Assembly (NCBI GenBank): GCA_000690595.2
Contig: JHUT02000007.1
Coordinates: forward strand, 157,295 to 221,294
Length of the DNA stretch: 64,000 nt
Source of the DNA: Natrinema mahii
Lineage (GTDB): Archaea; Halobacteriota; Halobacteria; Halobacteriales; Natrialbaceae
Reading direction: 5' to 3'
The notes beneath the pieces were generated by a model. That model made no database searches. It worked only from the letters and a program-made list of their open reading frames with translations, and had not been told where the DNA came from. This document shows, in pieces, positions 16,837 through 26,266 of this stretch (positions are counted from its first letter, which is position 1; every line of letters begins with the position of its first letter). Both the position numbers and the translations under genes were made by a program.

Positions 16837-18258
16837 ATGAGCGATTCGTCGTCGGTCGGCGGGACCAACGTCGACGGGGAATCACCGCGGCTCGAGCCGA
16901 CGGTCGAGACCGACGAGGCGACGATCACCGACGACGCCGAACTCGAGCGGACGCTCGGGCTCACCGGCGGCCTCGCCATCGGAATCGGGACGATGATCGG
17001 AGCCGGCATCTTCGTCTTCCCGGGGCTGGCCGCCGGACAGGCGGGCCCCGCTGCGGCGGGCTCGTTCGCGATCGGTGCGCTCGTCGCGCTGCTGGTCGCG
17101 TTGCCCACGTCCGAACTCGCGACGGCGATGCCGAAAAGCGGGGGCGGCTACTACTACATCTCCCGCGGTCTGGGGACGCTCGCCGGGACCGTCGTCGGAT
17201 TGTCGCTGTGGTTCGGGCTGGTGTTCGCGACGGCGTTTTACCTCGTCGGCTTCGGCTACTACGCGGTCGATACGCTCGCCGAACTCGGGGTCACCGTCGG
17301 CGACGGACTCGTCATCCCGCTGGCGCTGCTGTTCGGCGCGGGCTTTACCGTGTTGAACGTCACCGGGACGGAAAACGCGGCGAAACTCCAGAACGGGATC
17401 GTCGCGTTGCTGCTGTCGATTCTGGTCGTCTTCCTCGGGTACGGCGGCCTCGATGCGATGGGGATCGTCGGCGACCCATCCGCGCCCGAACAGTTCGCCC
17501 CCTTCGGTACGATGCCGATACTGACGACCGCGGCGCTCGTGTTCACCTCGTATCTCGGCTTCGCGCAGGTCGCGACCGTCGCCGGGGAGATGAAAGACCC
17601 CGGCCGGAACCTGCCGCTGGCGATGGTCGGCTCCGTCCTCGTCGTCGGCGTCCTCTACGTCGCGACGATCTTCGTCGCGACGAGCGCATTCGGGAGCGAA
17701 CGACTCGCCGAGTTCGGCGAGACGGCCATGGTCGAGGTCGGCCGCCACTACCTCGGCGCGGCCGGTGCCGTCGCGATCGTCTTCGGCGGGCTGCTCGCGA
17801 CTATGTCGAGCGCGAACGCGTCGATCCTCAGCACCTCTCGAGCCATCTACGCCGTCTCGAAGGACGCCCTGTTGCCGCGACGGGCGAGCCGCATCAACCT
17901 CCGCTACGGCACGCCACACGTCGCGCTGGGGATGGCCGGCGGACCGATACTCGTGCTGGTCGCGACCGGTCGCGTGGAACTGCTGGCGGAGGTCGCCTCG
18001 TTCCTGCATCTGATCACGTACGGGCTGATCTGTGTGGCCCTGCTCGCACTGCGCCGCGACGAACCGGAGTGGTACGACCCCGACTTCCGGACTCCCGGTT
18101 ACCCCGTCGTCCCGATACTCGGCGCGCTCGCCAGTTTCGCCCTGATCGGCTTCATGCAACGCGCGTCACAGCTCATCGGCGTCGCGATCATGCTCGTGAC
18201 CGCCGGGTGGTACGCCTACTACGCCCGCGACGTCACGCTCAGGGGGGCACTACAATGA
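16837..18258 (+). CDS. APC-family amino acid permease
   Basis: 473 aa, about 12 hydrophobic segments. The first helix pattern [19 protein letters not shown] and [25 protein letters not shown] are the substrate-site hallmarks of the APC superfamily. In many haloarchaea these transporters carry a C-terminal UspA domain and are about 740 aa; here the Usp part is a separate gene that overlaps the permease by 4 bases. The substrate is an amino acid or related amine, not resolvable further. Confidence 0.92.
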   Translation: MSDSSSVGGTNVDGESPRLEPTVETDEATITDDAELERTLGLTGGLAIGIGTMIGAGIFVFPGLAAGQAGPAAAGSFAIGALVALLVALPTSELATAMPKSGGGYYYISRGLGTLAGTVVGLSLWFGLVFATAFYLVGFGYYAVDTLAELGVTVGDGLVIPLALLFGAGFTVLNVTGTENAAKLQNGIVALLLSILVVFLGYGGLDAMGIVGDPSAPEQFAPFGTMPILTTAALVFTSYLGFAQVATVAGEMKDPGRNLPLAMVGSVLVVGVLYVATIFVATSAFGSERLAEFGETAMVEVGRHYLGAAGAVAIVFGGLLATMSSANASILSTSRAIYAVSKDALLPRRASRINLRYGTPHVALGMAGGPILVLVATGRVELLAEVASFLHLITYGLICVALLALRRDEPEWYDPDFRTPGYPVVPILGALASFALIGFMQRASQLIGVAIMLVTAGWYAYYARDVTLRGALQ

Positions 18259-18947
18259 CTCGAGTCCTCGTCCCGCTGGCGATCCTCGAGGGCGAGACGG
18301 TCCCGGCGGGACTGCCGACGCTGCTCGCGCCCGCGGACGTGACGGTACTGGGCTATCACGTTCTGCCCGAGCAGACGCCGCCGGACCAGGCGCGACTCCA
18401 GTACGAGGACCGGGCGACCGCCGCCCTCGACGATCTCGTCGCCGAGTTCGAAGCGGCCGGCAGCGAGGCCGACCACCGCCTCGTGTTCACCCACGACCGG
18501 GAGCAGACGATCGACCGAGTCGCCGCGGAGACCGGAGCGGACGCCTACGCTATTCCGGGCGTGACCGGACCGGTCGATCGGCTCCTCGTGACGCTCTCGG
18601 GCGACGTCGCCGCCGAACGCATTCGTTCGTTCGTCGCCGACTTGATCGCCGGCCGCGAGATCGACGTCACGCTCTTTCTCGCGACCGACGACGAGCCCGG
18701 CGGCCGCGAGTCCCTCGAGACGGCCGCCGAAGCCCTCGCCGCGGCCGGTATCGACGCCGAGACCGAACTCTCGGTCGGCGACGCGCCGTTCGAGGCACTC
18801 CTGGACGCCGCTGCGGACCACGACGCCGTCGTCATGGGCGAGCAAGCCCCGTCGCTCCGGTCGTTCCTCCTGGGCGAGGACGAAGAGCGGGTCGCCGCCG
18901 AGTCGGTCGGTCCGGTACTCGTCGTTCGGAGTTCCGACGGCGCGTGA
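18255..18947 (+). CDS. Tandem universal stress (UspA) protein coupled to the permease
   Basis: 230 aa made of two Usp-like halves: [16 protein letters not shown] at the N-terminus, and [18 protein letters not shown] followed by the C-terminal signature [34 protein letters not shown]. The second half keeps a degenerate G-x9-G-S type nucleotide loop. The ATG overlaps the permease stop. A regulatory role on transport, as in fused APC-Usp proteins, is inferred from the context. Confidence 0.88.
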   Translation: MTRVLVPLAILEGETVPAGLPTLLAPADVTVLGYHVLPEQTPPDQARLQYEDRATAALDDLVAEFEAAGSEADHRLVFTHDREQTIDRVAAETGADAYAIPGVTGPVDRLLVTLSGDVAAERIRSFVADLIAGREIDVTLFLATDDEPGGRESLETAAEALAAAGIDAETELSVGDAPFEALLDAAADHDAVVMGEQAPSLRSFLLGEDEERVAAESVGPVLVVRSSDGA

Positions 18948-18977
18948 TCTCCGCGTGTCGGTGTACCCACACGTTCG

Positions 18978-19742
18978 CTACTCTTCACTTTCGCTGCCAG
19001 GTTTCCGGTCCTCCGCCGTTGTCTCGAGGTACTCGCCGCGAATCACGAGGACCGGATCGACCGTTCCTCGGGCCAGTCGTTCGACGCGATCCCGGAAGAC
19101 GAAACGGCGGATCGACGGCCGGCTCTCGCCGAGGACGAGGAGGTCGTAGTCCGCCGCGGCGTCGAGGATCGCCGCCGTCGGCGAGTCGTCGACGACGACC
19201 GTACTGTCGATCCGCTCGTCGTCGAAGCCTTCGGTCACCAGTTCCGACCGCGCCGCCTCGAGCAGTTCCGCGCCCGCGTCTCGCTCCGCCTCGTCGGCCG
19301 CGACGTGAAAGAGGGTGACCGAGAGGGTCGTGTCGGCGAGGACCGTACAGAGCAATCTGGCGATGTGTTCGACGTTGACGTCGCTTCGAACCGCGACGAG
19401 GACCGTCTCGAGGACGGGTGCCGGGTTGCAGACCAGGACGGCGTCGCACGACTCCTCGACGGCGACGCGTTCGAACGTCTTCAGTCGGGAGTGGGTAAAC
19501 GCCAGTCGCGACGTAACGTCGCAGCCGGCGTCCTCGAACACCGTCCGTCGCTCCGCGAGTTCGGCCCGCATGCGGTCACCGTACTGGTCGCGTGCCTGCT
19601 CCGTGCCGGTCTGGTCGGGGAGTTCGCGATAGCCCAGCAGGACGACCGGAATCGACGCGAACGCGTCGACGAGCGTCCGCGGGACGCTCTCCCCCTCGAG
19701 GACGTCGACCGGGAGCAACACGCGATGATCGCGGTCTGACAT
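18978..19742 (-). CDS. Tandem universal stress (UspA) protein
   Basis: 254 aa, and clearly related to the neighbouring 18255-18947 protein: VLLPVDVLEGESVPRTL, then FTHSRLKTFERVAVEE, LLVLGESRPSIRRFVFRDRVERLARGTVDPVLVIRGEY. The pair is convergent and probably arose by duplication. It also has two Usp halves. A TA-rich TAATATAT lies about 30 bases upstream of the ATG and likely holds its promoter. Function: nucleotide-binding stress or transport-regulatory protein; ligand unknown. Confidence 0.87.
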   Translation of the reverse strand: MSDRDHRVLLPVDVLEGESVPRTLVDAFASIPVVLLGYRELPDQTGTEQARDQYGDRMRAELAERRTVFEDAGCDVTSRLAFTHSRLKTFERVAVEESCDAVLVCNPAPVLETVLVAVRSDVNVEHIARLLCTVLADTTLSVTLFHVAADEAERDAGAELLEAARSELVTEGFDDERIDSTVVVDDSPTAAILDAAADYDLLVLGESRPSIRRFVFRDRVERLARGTVDPVLVIRGEYLETTAEDRKPGSESEE

Positions 19743-19877
19743 TGCTGACGAGTGGTCCTCCCACGGGCAGCGTAATATATCCCGGCCGGCGACGGCCCCT
19801 CGAGCCCCGTCTCGATGGGGCGGCCGACCGCGGGAGCGGCCGCGCGTTTTTGTAGCTCGGTCACTTAAACCAGTACC

Positions 19878-21011
19878 GTGACGGCGCGAGAAAACAGCGG
19901 GACGACGAACGGAGCCGATGCCGTGGCCGCGTTCGGCGAGGCGGCCGCGCCGGCCGCCGGTGACGACGCGGTCGGAACCGACCGGGAGATCGAGGGAGAG
20001 CGGCCACCGACCGAGACGCGCCCGGACAGCCGCGAGCCGTCGGCGACGGACGACCGCGATATTGCCGTCTCCGTCACCGGACTGTCCAAGCGGTTCGGCG
20101 ACGGCGAGACGGCGGTCACCGCGGTCGACGACGTGAGCGTCGACATCGAGACCGGCTCGATCGTCGGCCTGCTGGGGCCCAACGGTGCCGGCAAGACGAC
20201 GCTCATCAAGTCGGTCCTCGGGATGGTCGTGCCGGACGCGGGCAGCGTCCGGATCCGCGGCATCGATCTCCGGGAGCGACCGCGGGCGGCCTACAGCGCC
20301 GTCGACGCGATGCTCGAGGGAGCGCGCAACGACTACTGGCGGTTGACCGTCCGGGAGAACCTGCGGTACTTCGCTACGATCGGCGGCGTCGACCCGAACT
20401 CGGTCCGCGACCGCCACGACCGGCTGCTGGCCCAACTCGACCTCGAGGCGAAGGCGGACGTTCCGGTCCGCGATCTCTCCCGGGGGATGAAACAGAAGGT
20501 GTCGCTGGCCAGCGTCCTCGCCGGGGGCGCCGAGGTCGTCTTCCTCGACGAGCCCACGCTCGGGTTGGATATCGAGAGTTCCCGGACGCTCCAACGGGAA
20601 CTGCGACGCCTCGCCGCGGAGGAGGACCTCACCGTCGTCCTCAGCAGCCACGACATGGACGTCGTCGAGACGGTCTGTGACCGCGTCCTCATCATGTCCG
20701 AGGGAGCGATCATCGCGGACGACACCGTCGACGCCTTGCTGTCCGACACGGACCGCCACTGCGTTCGGATCACGAGCGCCGACATCGACGCCGCGCTCGT
20801 CTCGCGGCTGCGACGGCGCTTCGATTCGCTCGAGGCCGAGCGACGCGACGCCGGCCACCGGATCGAGGTCGTGACCGACAGCGACGGCCTCTACGAGCTG
20901 CTGGCACGGCTCCGCGGCGACGGCGTGACCCTCGAGCGCGTCCGGACGGTCGAGCCGGACCTCGAGGACGTCTTCGTCGAGTTGACGAGCGGCGACCGAG
21001 GTGACCGATGA
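19878..21011 (+). CDS. ABC-2 type exporter, ATP-binding protein
   Basis: 377 aa, GTG start. The first 60 residues are a low-complexity Ala/Asp/Glu-rich extension. The ATPase follows: Walker A GPNGAGKTT starts at residue 100, then the signature LSRGMKQKVSLA, Walker B VVFLDEPTLGLD and the switch His in SSHDMDVVE. A C-terminal domain of about 90 residues (ITSADIDAALVSRL...) is typical of ABC-2 exporters. It overlaps the permease gene by 4 bases. The substrate is unknown (drug, lipid or polysaccharide export are options). Confidence 0.93.
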   Translation: MTARENSGTTNGADAVAAFGEAAAPAAGDDAVGTDREIEGERPPTETRPDSREPSATDDRDIAVSVTGLSKRFGDGETAVTAVDDVSVDIETGSIVGLLGPNGAGKTTLIKSVLGMVVPDAGSVRIRGIDLRERPRAAYSAVDAMLEGARNDYWRLTVRENLRYFATIGGVDPNSVRDRHDRLLAQLDLEAKADVPVRDLSRGMKQKVSLASVLAGGAEVVFLDEPTLGLDIESSRTLQRELRRLAAEEDLTVVLSSHDMDVVETVCDRVLIMSEGAIIADDTVDALLSDTDRHCVRITSADIDAALVSRLRRRFDSLEAERRDAGHRIEVVTDSDGLYELLARLRGDGVTLERVRTVEPDLEDVFVELTSGDRGDR

Positions 21012-21826
21012 GCGCGGGCGCGGGCCGGCAGGACGGGACCGACCGGCCGCGGCCGGCCGGCTACCGCCACCTCGCGCGGGCCGTCCTCTACCGCGAGTAC
21101 CTGATCTTCGTCCGCTATCCCGCCAACGCCGTCGGCGGACTCGTCATCTCGGTGTTTTTCTTCGGGTTGTTGTTCTACGGCGGCCGGGCGATCGCCGGGC
21201 AGGCGCTGACCGACTCCATCGAGGGGCTCATCGTCGGCTACTTCCTGTGGTCGCTCTCGGTCGGGGCGTACTCCTCGATCGCGAACGACATCGGGAGCGA
21301 GGTCCAGTGGGGCACCCTCGAGCGCCACGTGATGTCGCCGTTTGGCTTCGCTCCCGTGGCGCTGTTGAAGGGCCTCGCCAAAATCGTCCGGTCGTTCGTC
21401 ACCTCGTCGGTGCTGCTCGCTGTCATGTTGCTCATGACCGGGCGGAGCCTCGAGTTGAACCTCGGAACGATCGTCGTCGTCGCGACGTGCAGCATCGTCT
21501 CGGTACTGGGGCTCGGACTGGCCGCCGGCGGCGTGACCGTCCTCTACAAGCGGGTCGGCAACTGGCTCAACCTGCTCCAGTTCGGCTTCATCATATTGAT
21601 CTCCGCGCCCGCGTTCGACCTCGGCTGGCTGCGGTTCCTCCCGCTCGCGCAGGGCAGCGCGCTCCTCCAGCGGACGATGATCGATAACGTCCGCCTCTGG
21701 GAGTTTCCGGCGGCCGATCTCGCGGTCCTGCTCGGAGTCGCCGTCGGGTACCTCGCGCTCGGCTACGCGGTCTTCCAGTACGCGACCCGACGGGCGCGTC
21801 GGCTCGGCGTCCTCGGGGACTACTGA
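21008..21826 (+). CDS. ABC-2 type exporter permease
   Basis: 272 aa with six hydrophobic segments and the ABC-2 layout: an amphipathic LARAVLYREYLIFVRYPANAVGG at the N-terminus, EGLIVGYFLWSLS, then EVQWGTLERHVMSPFGF as the coupling helix (GTLE motif). The ATG overlaps the stop of the ATPase gene. The two make a half-transporter pair that probably dimerises in the membrane. Confidence 0.92.
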   Translation: MSAGAGRQDGTDRPRPAGYRHLARAVLYREYLIFVRYPANAVGGLVISVFFFGLLFYGGRAIAGQALTDSIEGLIVGYFLWSLSVGAYSSIANDIGSEVQWGTLERHVMSPFGFAPVALLKGLAKIVRSFVTSSVLLAVMLLMTGRSLELNLGTIVVVATCSIVSVLGLGLAAGGVTVLYKRVGNWLNLLQFGFIILISAPAFDLGWLRFLPLAQGSALLQRTMIDNVRLWEFPAADLAVLLGVAVGYLALGYAVFQYATRRARRLGVLGDY

Positions 21827-21910
21827 CCCGCCTCCGGCCCGCCCGGACCGACGGCGTCGGGACCCGTCGTCCCCGCCAGACTCTCCCCCGTGGCACCCGT
21901 TCGATTTCGT

Positions 21911-22156
21911 ATGGCCCACGACAGGATCCACGCGCGGAAACCGACACACGACCTCGAGCGATGGTCCGTCGGGACGATCGCCGCCGTCTCCGAGCGGGAC
22001 GGTCACGCCGTTTTCGAGGTAACCGCCGAGGGCGGCGAGTCGGTCGAACTCGTCGTGACGGTCGCGATCCGGGATCTCGTCCTTCGGCGACTCGACCTCG
22101 CGGCCGACGAGTCGCCGATCGGTGCCCGCGTCTGGTACCGCACCCGCGGCGGCTGA
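21911..22156 (+). CDS. Small conserved haloarchaeal protein, function unknown
   Basis: 81 aa from the ATG at 21911. It begins MAHDRIHARKPTHDLERWSVG and continues as beta-rich sequence (TIAAVSERDGHAVFEV, VELVVTVAIRDLVLRRL, GARVWYRTRGG), suggesting a small beta-barrel. The ORF can extend seven codons upstream, but MAHDRIH looks like the natural start. No enzyme or DNA-binding motif seen. Confidence 0.65.
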   Translation: MAHDRIHARKPTHDLERWSVGTIAAVSERDGHAVFEVTAEGGESVELVVTVAIRDLVLRRLDLAADESPIGARVWYRTRGG

Positions 22157-22204
22157 CGATCGAGGACCGATACCTAGTTTTTGGTGGCGACGGTACCGCG
22201 GGGC

Positions 22205-22528
22205 ATGGTCGAGAGCCCGTTCGACGTCGAGATCGAAGTGGGCGAAGTACTCGCGGCCGAACCGTTCCCCGAAGCCGAGAAGCCCGAGATGACCAAGCTG
22301 TGGATCGACCTCGGCGACGAGGAGATCCAGTCCGCGGCGCAGTTGGACCACCATCACGACGCCGCCGACCTCGAGGGTCGACAGGTACTCTGCGCGACGA
22401 ACCTCGGCTCCGTGCGGATCGCGGGGTTCAAATCGGAGGCGCTGACCGTCGGCGTTCCCAGTGAGGAGGGGTATCCCGTGCTGGTGTCGCCCGACGAGGA
22501 CGTGCCGCTGGGCGGAACGCTGTACTGA
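22205..22528 (+). CDS. tRNA-binding (EMAP/CsaA-like) OB-fold protein
   Basis: 107 aa. VEIEVGEVLAAEPFPEAEKPEMTKLWIDLGDEE, then LEGRQVLCATNLGSVRIAGFKSEALTVGV and SPDEDVPLGGTLY are the ordered elements of the free-standing tRNA-binding domain related to the MetRS C-terminal domain and CsaA (seen here with KLWIDLG and CATNLG as the OB-fold core). It probably binds structured RNA. The ATG at 22205 is chosen because eight upstream in-frame codons contribute no family sequence. Confidence 0.88.
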   Translation: MVESPFDVEIEVGEVLAAEPFPEAEKPEMTKLWIDLGDEEIQSAAQLDHHHDAADLEGRQVLCATNLGSVRIAGFKSEALTVGVPSEEGYPVLVSPDEDVPLGGTLY

Positions 22529-22531
22529 TAT

Positions 22532-22555
22532 TGGGAAGAATCTAAGTAGTTCCCA
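22532..22555 (+). terminator. Inverted repeat between the tRNA-binding gene and VapB
   Basis: TGGGAA, twelve bases, TTCCCA, starting a few bases after the upstream stop. It may end the upstream transcript or be an operator for vapBC, whose start is 24 bases on. Confidence 0.35.
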
Positions 22556-22578
22556 CTGTAGCTGTATACGTGTGAAAG

Positions 22579-22827
22579 ATGGGGACGGAAACTGACGACC
22601 GCGGACGGCTATATCTCTCGAAGGGTCTCCGTGAGCGGCACGGAGAGCGTTTTCACGTCGTCGAATATAGCGACCACATCGAATTGATCCCGATCGACGA
22701 CGACCCGATCGAGGGACTTCGAGAAGCCGTCGGCGACGCGTTCGATGACAAATCGATCGACGAACTGCGCGACGAAGCCCGGGAGTTGGCCCGTGAGGAG
22801 GTAGCGAACGATGTACGTCGAGACTGA
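22579..22827 (+). CDS. vapB: AbrB-type antitoxin (VapB-like)
   Basis: 82 aa. Residues about 5-40 form a swapped-hairpin domain (TDDRGRLYLSKGLRERHGERFHVVEYSDHIELIPI in outline), the rest a charged helical tail (IDELRDEARELAREEVAND) that would bind the toxin. It overlaps the PIN-domain gene by 17 bases. GC content here is lower than in the flanks, compatible with transfer of the cassette. Confidence 0.88.
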   Translation: MGTETDDRGRLYLSKGLRERHGERFHVVEYSDHIELIPIDDDPIEGLREAVGDAFDDKSIDELRDEARELAREEVANDVRRD

Positions 22828-23200
22828 CTTCCTGCTAGCGCTTCTCAAGGACTCTGACTGGTTGCAGGCCGGGGCGAAAGCTGCCCTCGACGAACACGAG
22901 GTAGAAACGTCGATCCTCGCCTACGCAGAACTCTTTCTCCTCCTCGACGACTACGACGTCGATCGCGTTCGAGCGATTTCCAACCTCGTCGAACTCGTCC
23001 CGGTTCGACCCGAGGAACACTCACAGGCCGTTCTCAAGGCGGTCAAGTATCAGGACGAGCACGGGATGACGAACTTCGACTCGCTTCACGCGGGGATGGT
23101 CGACACGTGGGAGACGCCAGTTCTCGGTAGCGAACGTGACTACGACGACCTCGAGATCGAGCGCATCCCGCTCGAGCCGACGAACGAGGAGTCCGAGTAA
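22811..23200 (+). CDS. vapC: PIN-domain ribonuclease toxin (VapC)
   Basis: 129 aa, normal VapC length. Conserved acidic residues: Asp in VETDFLLALL (position 5), Glu in LAYAELFLLL, Asp in TNFDSLHAGM, and the final acidic residues in GSERDYDDLEIERIPL. Family members cleave tRNA or rRNA. The start lies inside the vapB gene (17-base overlap), fixing the pairing. It lies 77 bases before mutS. Confidence 0.92.
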   Translation: MYVETDFLLALLKDSDWLQAGAKAALDEHEVETSILAYAELFLLLDDYDVDRVRAISNLVELVPVRPEEHSQAVLKAVKYQDEHGMTNFDSLHAGMVDTWETPVLGSERDYDDLEIERIPLEPTNEESE

Positions 23201-23277
23201 GGGCCTTCCCGTCGCTGCCCGGCCACGTTCACCGCGGATCCCGCAGGGTTTTTGCGGTGGAGAGACAGTCACCGGAT

Positions 23278-25959
23278 ATGACCGAGGCGACGGGGATCGT
23301 CGGCGAGTTCTTCTCGCTCAAGGAAGACACCGACGCCGACCTCCTGACGATGCAGTGTGGCGATTTCTACGAGTTCTTTGGGGAGGACGCCGAACTCGTC
23401 AGCGAGGAACTCGACCTCAAAGTCTCACAGAAGTCCTCGCACGGTTCCTCCTATCCGATGGCCGGCGTGCCGATCGACGACCTGACGCCCTACCTCAAGG
23501 CCTTAGTCGAACGCGGCTACCGCGTCGCCGTCGCCGACCAGTACGAGACCGACTCCGGCCACGCTCGCGAGGTCGTCCGCGTCGTGACGCCGGGCACCCT
23601 ACTCGAGACGAGCGACGCCGACGCCCAGTACATGGCGGCGGTCGTCGACGGCGGGAGCGAGGTCGGCTCGAGCGGGGACGGCTACGGCCTCGCGTTCGCC
23701 GACGTGACGACCGGCCGCTTTCTCGTCGCCGACGTCGCCGACGCCGACGCGGCGCTGACGGAACTCTATCGGTTCGACCCGGTGGAGGTCCTGCCCGGGC
23801 CCGCGGTGCGGACGGACGACGACCTGCTCGAGAAACTGCGCGAACGCGTCGACGCGACGCTGACGCTCCACGAGACCGAAGCGTTCGCGCCCAAGCGAGC
23901 CGCCCACACCGTCCGCGACCAGTTTGGGACCGAAACCGTCGACCGGCTGTCGGTCGGCACGCCGACGCTCGCGGCCGCCGGCGCGGTACTCGCCTACGTC
24001 GAGGAGACCGGCGCGGGCGTGCTGGCCTCGATGACCCGCATCCAGGCCCACCACGGCGACGATCACGTCACGCTGGACGCGACCACCCAGCGCAACCTCG
24101 AACTGACGGAAACGATGCAGGGCGACGGCGACGGCTCGCTGTTCGCGACGATCGACCACACCGAGACCAGCGCCGGCGGCCGCCTGCTCAAAGAGTGGCT
24201 CCAGCGACCCAGACGGTCGCTCGAGACCCTCGAGGAACGCCAGGCCGGCGTCGCCGCGCTCTCGACGGCGGCGCTGGCCCGCGACGAGATCCAGGACCGG
24301 CTCGGCGAGGCCTACGACCTCGCGCGGCTGGCCTCGAAGGCCAGCCACGGCAGTGCCGACGCGCGGGATCTGGTGGCCGTCCGCGAGACGCTGGCCGTCC
24401 TTCCGGCCGTGGCCGAGACGATCGATTCGACGCCGGAACTGGCCGACTCCGCCCTCTCCGAGATCGTCGAGCGGCCGGATCGAGCGGCCGCGCGGGACCT
24501 GCGCGAGACCCTCGAGGAAGCCGTCGCCGAGGATCCGCCGTCGACGGTGACGCAGGGGGAACTCCTCCGGAAAGGGTACGACGCGGAACTCGACGAAGTG
24601 ATCGAGCGCCACGAGGAAGTCAGGGAGTGGCTCGACACCCTCGCCGAGCGCGAAAAGCGCCAGTACGGCCTCTCACACGTCACCGTCGACCGGAACAAGA
24701 CCGACGGCTACTACATTCAGGTCGGCAAATCGGCCGCGGACGGCGTGCCCGACCACTACGAGCAGATCAAGACGCTGAAAAACTCCAAGCGGTTCACCAC
24801 CGAGGAACTCGAGGAGAAAGAGCGCGATATCCTCCGACTCGAGGACCGACGCGGCGAGTTGGAGTACGAACTCTTCGAGGAACTCCGCGACGAGGTGGCC
24901 GAGCGGGCGGCACTGCTACAGGACGTCGGCCGGGCCTTAGCGACGATCGACGCGCTGGCGAGTCTGGCGACCCACGCCGCTGAGAACCGCTGGGTGCGGC
25001 CCGATCTGCATCGGGGCGATGACCTGACGATCGAGCAGGGCCGCCACCCAGTCGTCGAGCAGACCACGGAGTTCGTGCCCAACGACGTTCGCATGGACGA
25101 GGACCGCGGCTTTCTGGTCGTCACCGGCCCCAACATGTCCGGCAAGTCGACGTACATGCGTCAGGTCGCGTGTATCGTCTTGCTGGCCCAGATCGGGAGC
25201 TTCGTTCCGGCCGAGGCGGCCGAAATCGGCGTCGTCGACGGCATCTTCACTCGCGTCGGCGCGCTCGACGAACTCGCGCAGGGCCGGTCAACGTTCATGG
25301 TCGAGATGAGCGAACTCTCGAACATTCTCCACACCGCGACCGAGGAGTCGCTGGTCATTCTGGACGAGGTGGGGCGGGGCACCGCGACCTACGACGGCAT
25401 CTCGATCGCGTGGGCCGCCACGGAGTACCTGCACAACGAAGTGAAAGCGAAGACCCTCTTCGCGACCCACTACCACGAACTGACCGGCCTCGCGGAGAAC
25501 CTCCCCCGCGTCGCCAACGTCCACGTTGCGGCCGACGAGCGCGACGGCGAGGTCACCTTCCTCCGGACGGTCCGCGACGGCCCCACGGATCGGTCCTACG
25601 GCGTCCACGTCGCCGATCTCGCCGGCGTCCCGGACCCCGTCGTCGACCGCTCGAGGGAAGTCCTCGAGCGCCTGCGCGAGGAGAAAGCAATCGAGGCGAA
25701 AGGCGGGGCCTCGAGCGAGCCGGTGCAGGCGGTCTTCGATCTGGGCAGCGGGACGATGCGTGCGGCGTCACAGGGCGGGCACCAGTCCGACGCGGCGTCG
25801 ACCGACGGCGGCCCGACGGCGAACGACGACGCAGGCGGGTCGCTCGATCCCGAGACCGAGGCCGTCCTCGCGGACCTCGAGTCGATCGACGTCAACACGA
25901 CGCCACCGATCGAACTCGTCTCGAAGGTCCAGGAGTTACAGGAGCGACTCGAGGAGTAG
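23278..25959 (+). CDS. mutS: DNA mismatch repair protein MutS
   Basis: 893 aa from the ATG at 23278. The mismatch-reading N-terminal motif is GDFYEFF with Phe30-Tyr-Glu32, followed by connector, lever and clamp domains. The ATPase has Walker A GPNMSGKST starting at about residue 617, Walker B VILDEVGRGT and the helix-turn-helix at the C-terminus. Between about 800 and 860 is a Gly/Ala/Asp-rich insert, then VQELQERLEE as the dimerisation helix. Seven upstream in-frame codons starting with GTG at 23257 are possible but not conserved. It should work with the MutL encoded at 29654. Confidence 0.96.
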   Translation: MTEATGIVGEFFSLKEDTDADLLTMQCGDFYEFFGEDAELVSEELDLKVSQKSSHGSSYPMAGVPIDDLTPYLKALVERGYRVAVADQYETDSGHAREVVRVVTPGTLLETSDADAQYMAAVVDGGSEVGSSGDGYGLAFADVTTGRFLVADVADADAALTELYRFDPVEVLPGPAVRTDDDLLEKLRERVDATLTLHETEAFAPKRAAHTVRDQFGTETVDRLSVGTPTLAAAGAVLAYVEETGAGVLASMTRIQAHHGDDHVTLDATTQRNLELTETMQGDGDGSLFATIDHTETSAGGRLLKEWLQRPRRSLETLEERQAGVAALSTAALARDEIQDRLGEAYDLARLASKASHGSADARDLVAVRETLAVLPAVAETIDSTPELADSALSEIVERPDRAAARDLRETLEEAVAEDPPSTVTQGELLRKGYDAELDEVIERHEEVREWLDTLAEREKRQYGLSHVTVDRNKTDGYYIQVGKSAADGVPDHYEQIKTLKNSKRFTTEELEEKERDILRLEDRRGELEYELFEELRDEVAERAALLQDVGRALATIDALASLATHAAENRWVRPDLHRGDDLTIEQGRHPVVEQTTEFVPNDVRMDEDRGFLVVTGPNMSGKSTYMRQVACIVLLAQIGSFVPAEAAEIGVVDGIFTRVGALDELAQGRSTFMVEMSELSNILHTATEESLVILDEVGRGTATYDGISIAWAATEYLHNEVKAKTLFATHYHELTGLAENLPRVANVHVAADERDGEVTFLRTVRDGPTDRSYGVHVADLAGVPDPVVDRSREVLERLREEKAIEAKGGASSEPVQAVFDLGSGTMRAASQGGHQSDAASTDGGPTANDDAGGSLDPETEAVLADLESIDVNTTPPIELVSKVQELQERLEE

Positions 25960-26057
25960 TCGGCCGCCGATGCCGCGTTCGATGTCGGGGTGTGCGAGTT
26001 ACCAGTCGTCGCTCGGATGGGTTCCGAAAACGGAACGGCTGAATCGGTAGGGAGACA

Positions 26058-26194
26058 TGCCAACATTTTGCTCTGCGCTCCCTCGTGGTTCGAGAGACCT
26101 CCGGTCTCTCGTCATCACGAAAGGCGCGAAGCGCCTTTCGAACGACTTCGCTCGGTCGCTCGGCAAAATGTTGAGTAAAAGCACTCCTCCCTCC
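26058..26194. repeat. 137-bp palindromic repeat, copy 1
   Basis: Identical over 137 bases to 26994-27130. An inner 113-bp unit (26061-26173) is bounded by an 11-bp perfect inverted repeat CAACATTTTGC / GCAAAATGTTG. Inside it are two further hairpins, GAGAGACC-TCC-GGTCTCTC and AAAGGCGC-GAA-GCGCCTTT. After the identical part both copies share CGGGTCGGTCGTCGGCCCGC, with about 20 extra bases in copy 1. The layout suits a non-autonomous mobile or structured-RNA element. Confidence 0.85.
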
Positions 26195-26266
26195 CTTTCA
26201 CTCACTTCGTTCGTTTCGGGTCGGTCGTCGGCCCGCTCGCTCACGACGATATGGATTGAACAGACG

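Noticed and set aside
20891..22357. 488-codon minus-strand frame over the ABC permease and tRNA-binding genes
   Set aside because: Antisense shadow of recognised genes; product is low-complexity Arg/Asp/Glu.
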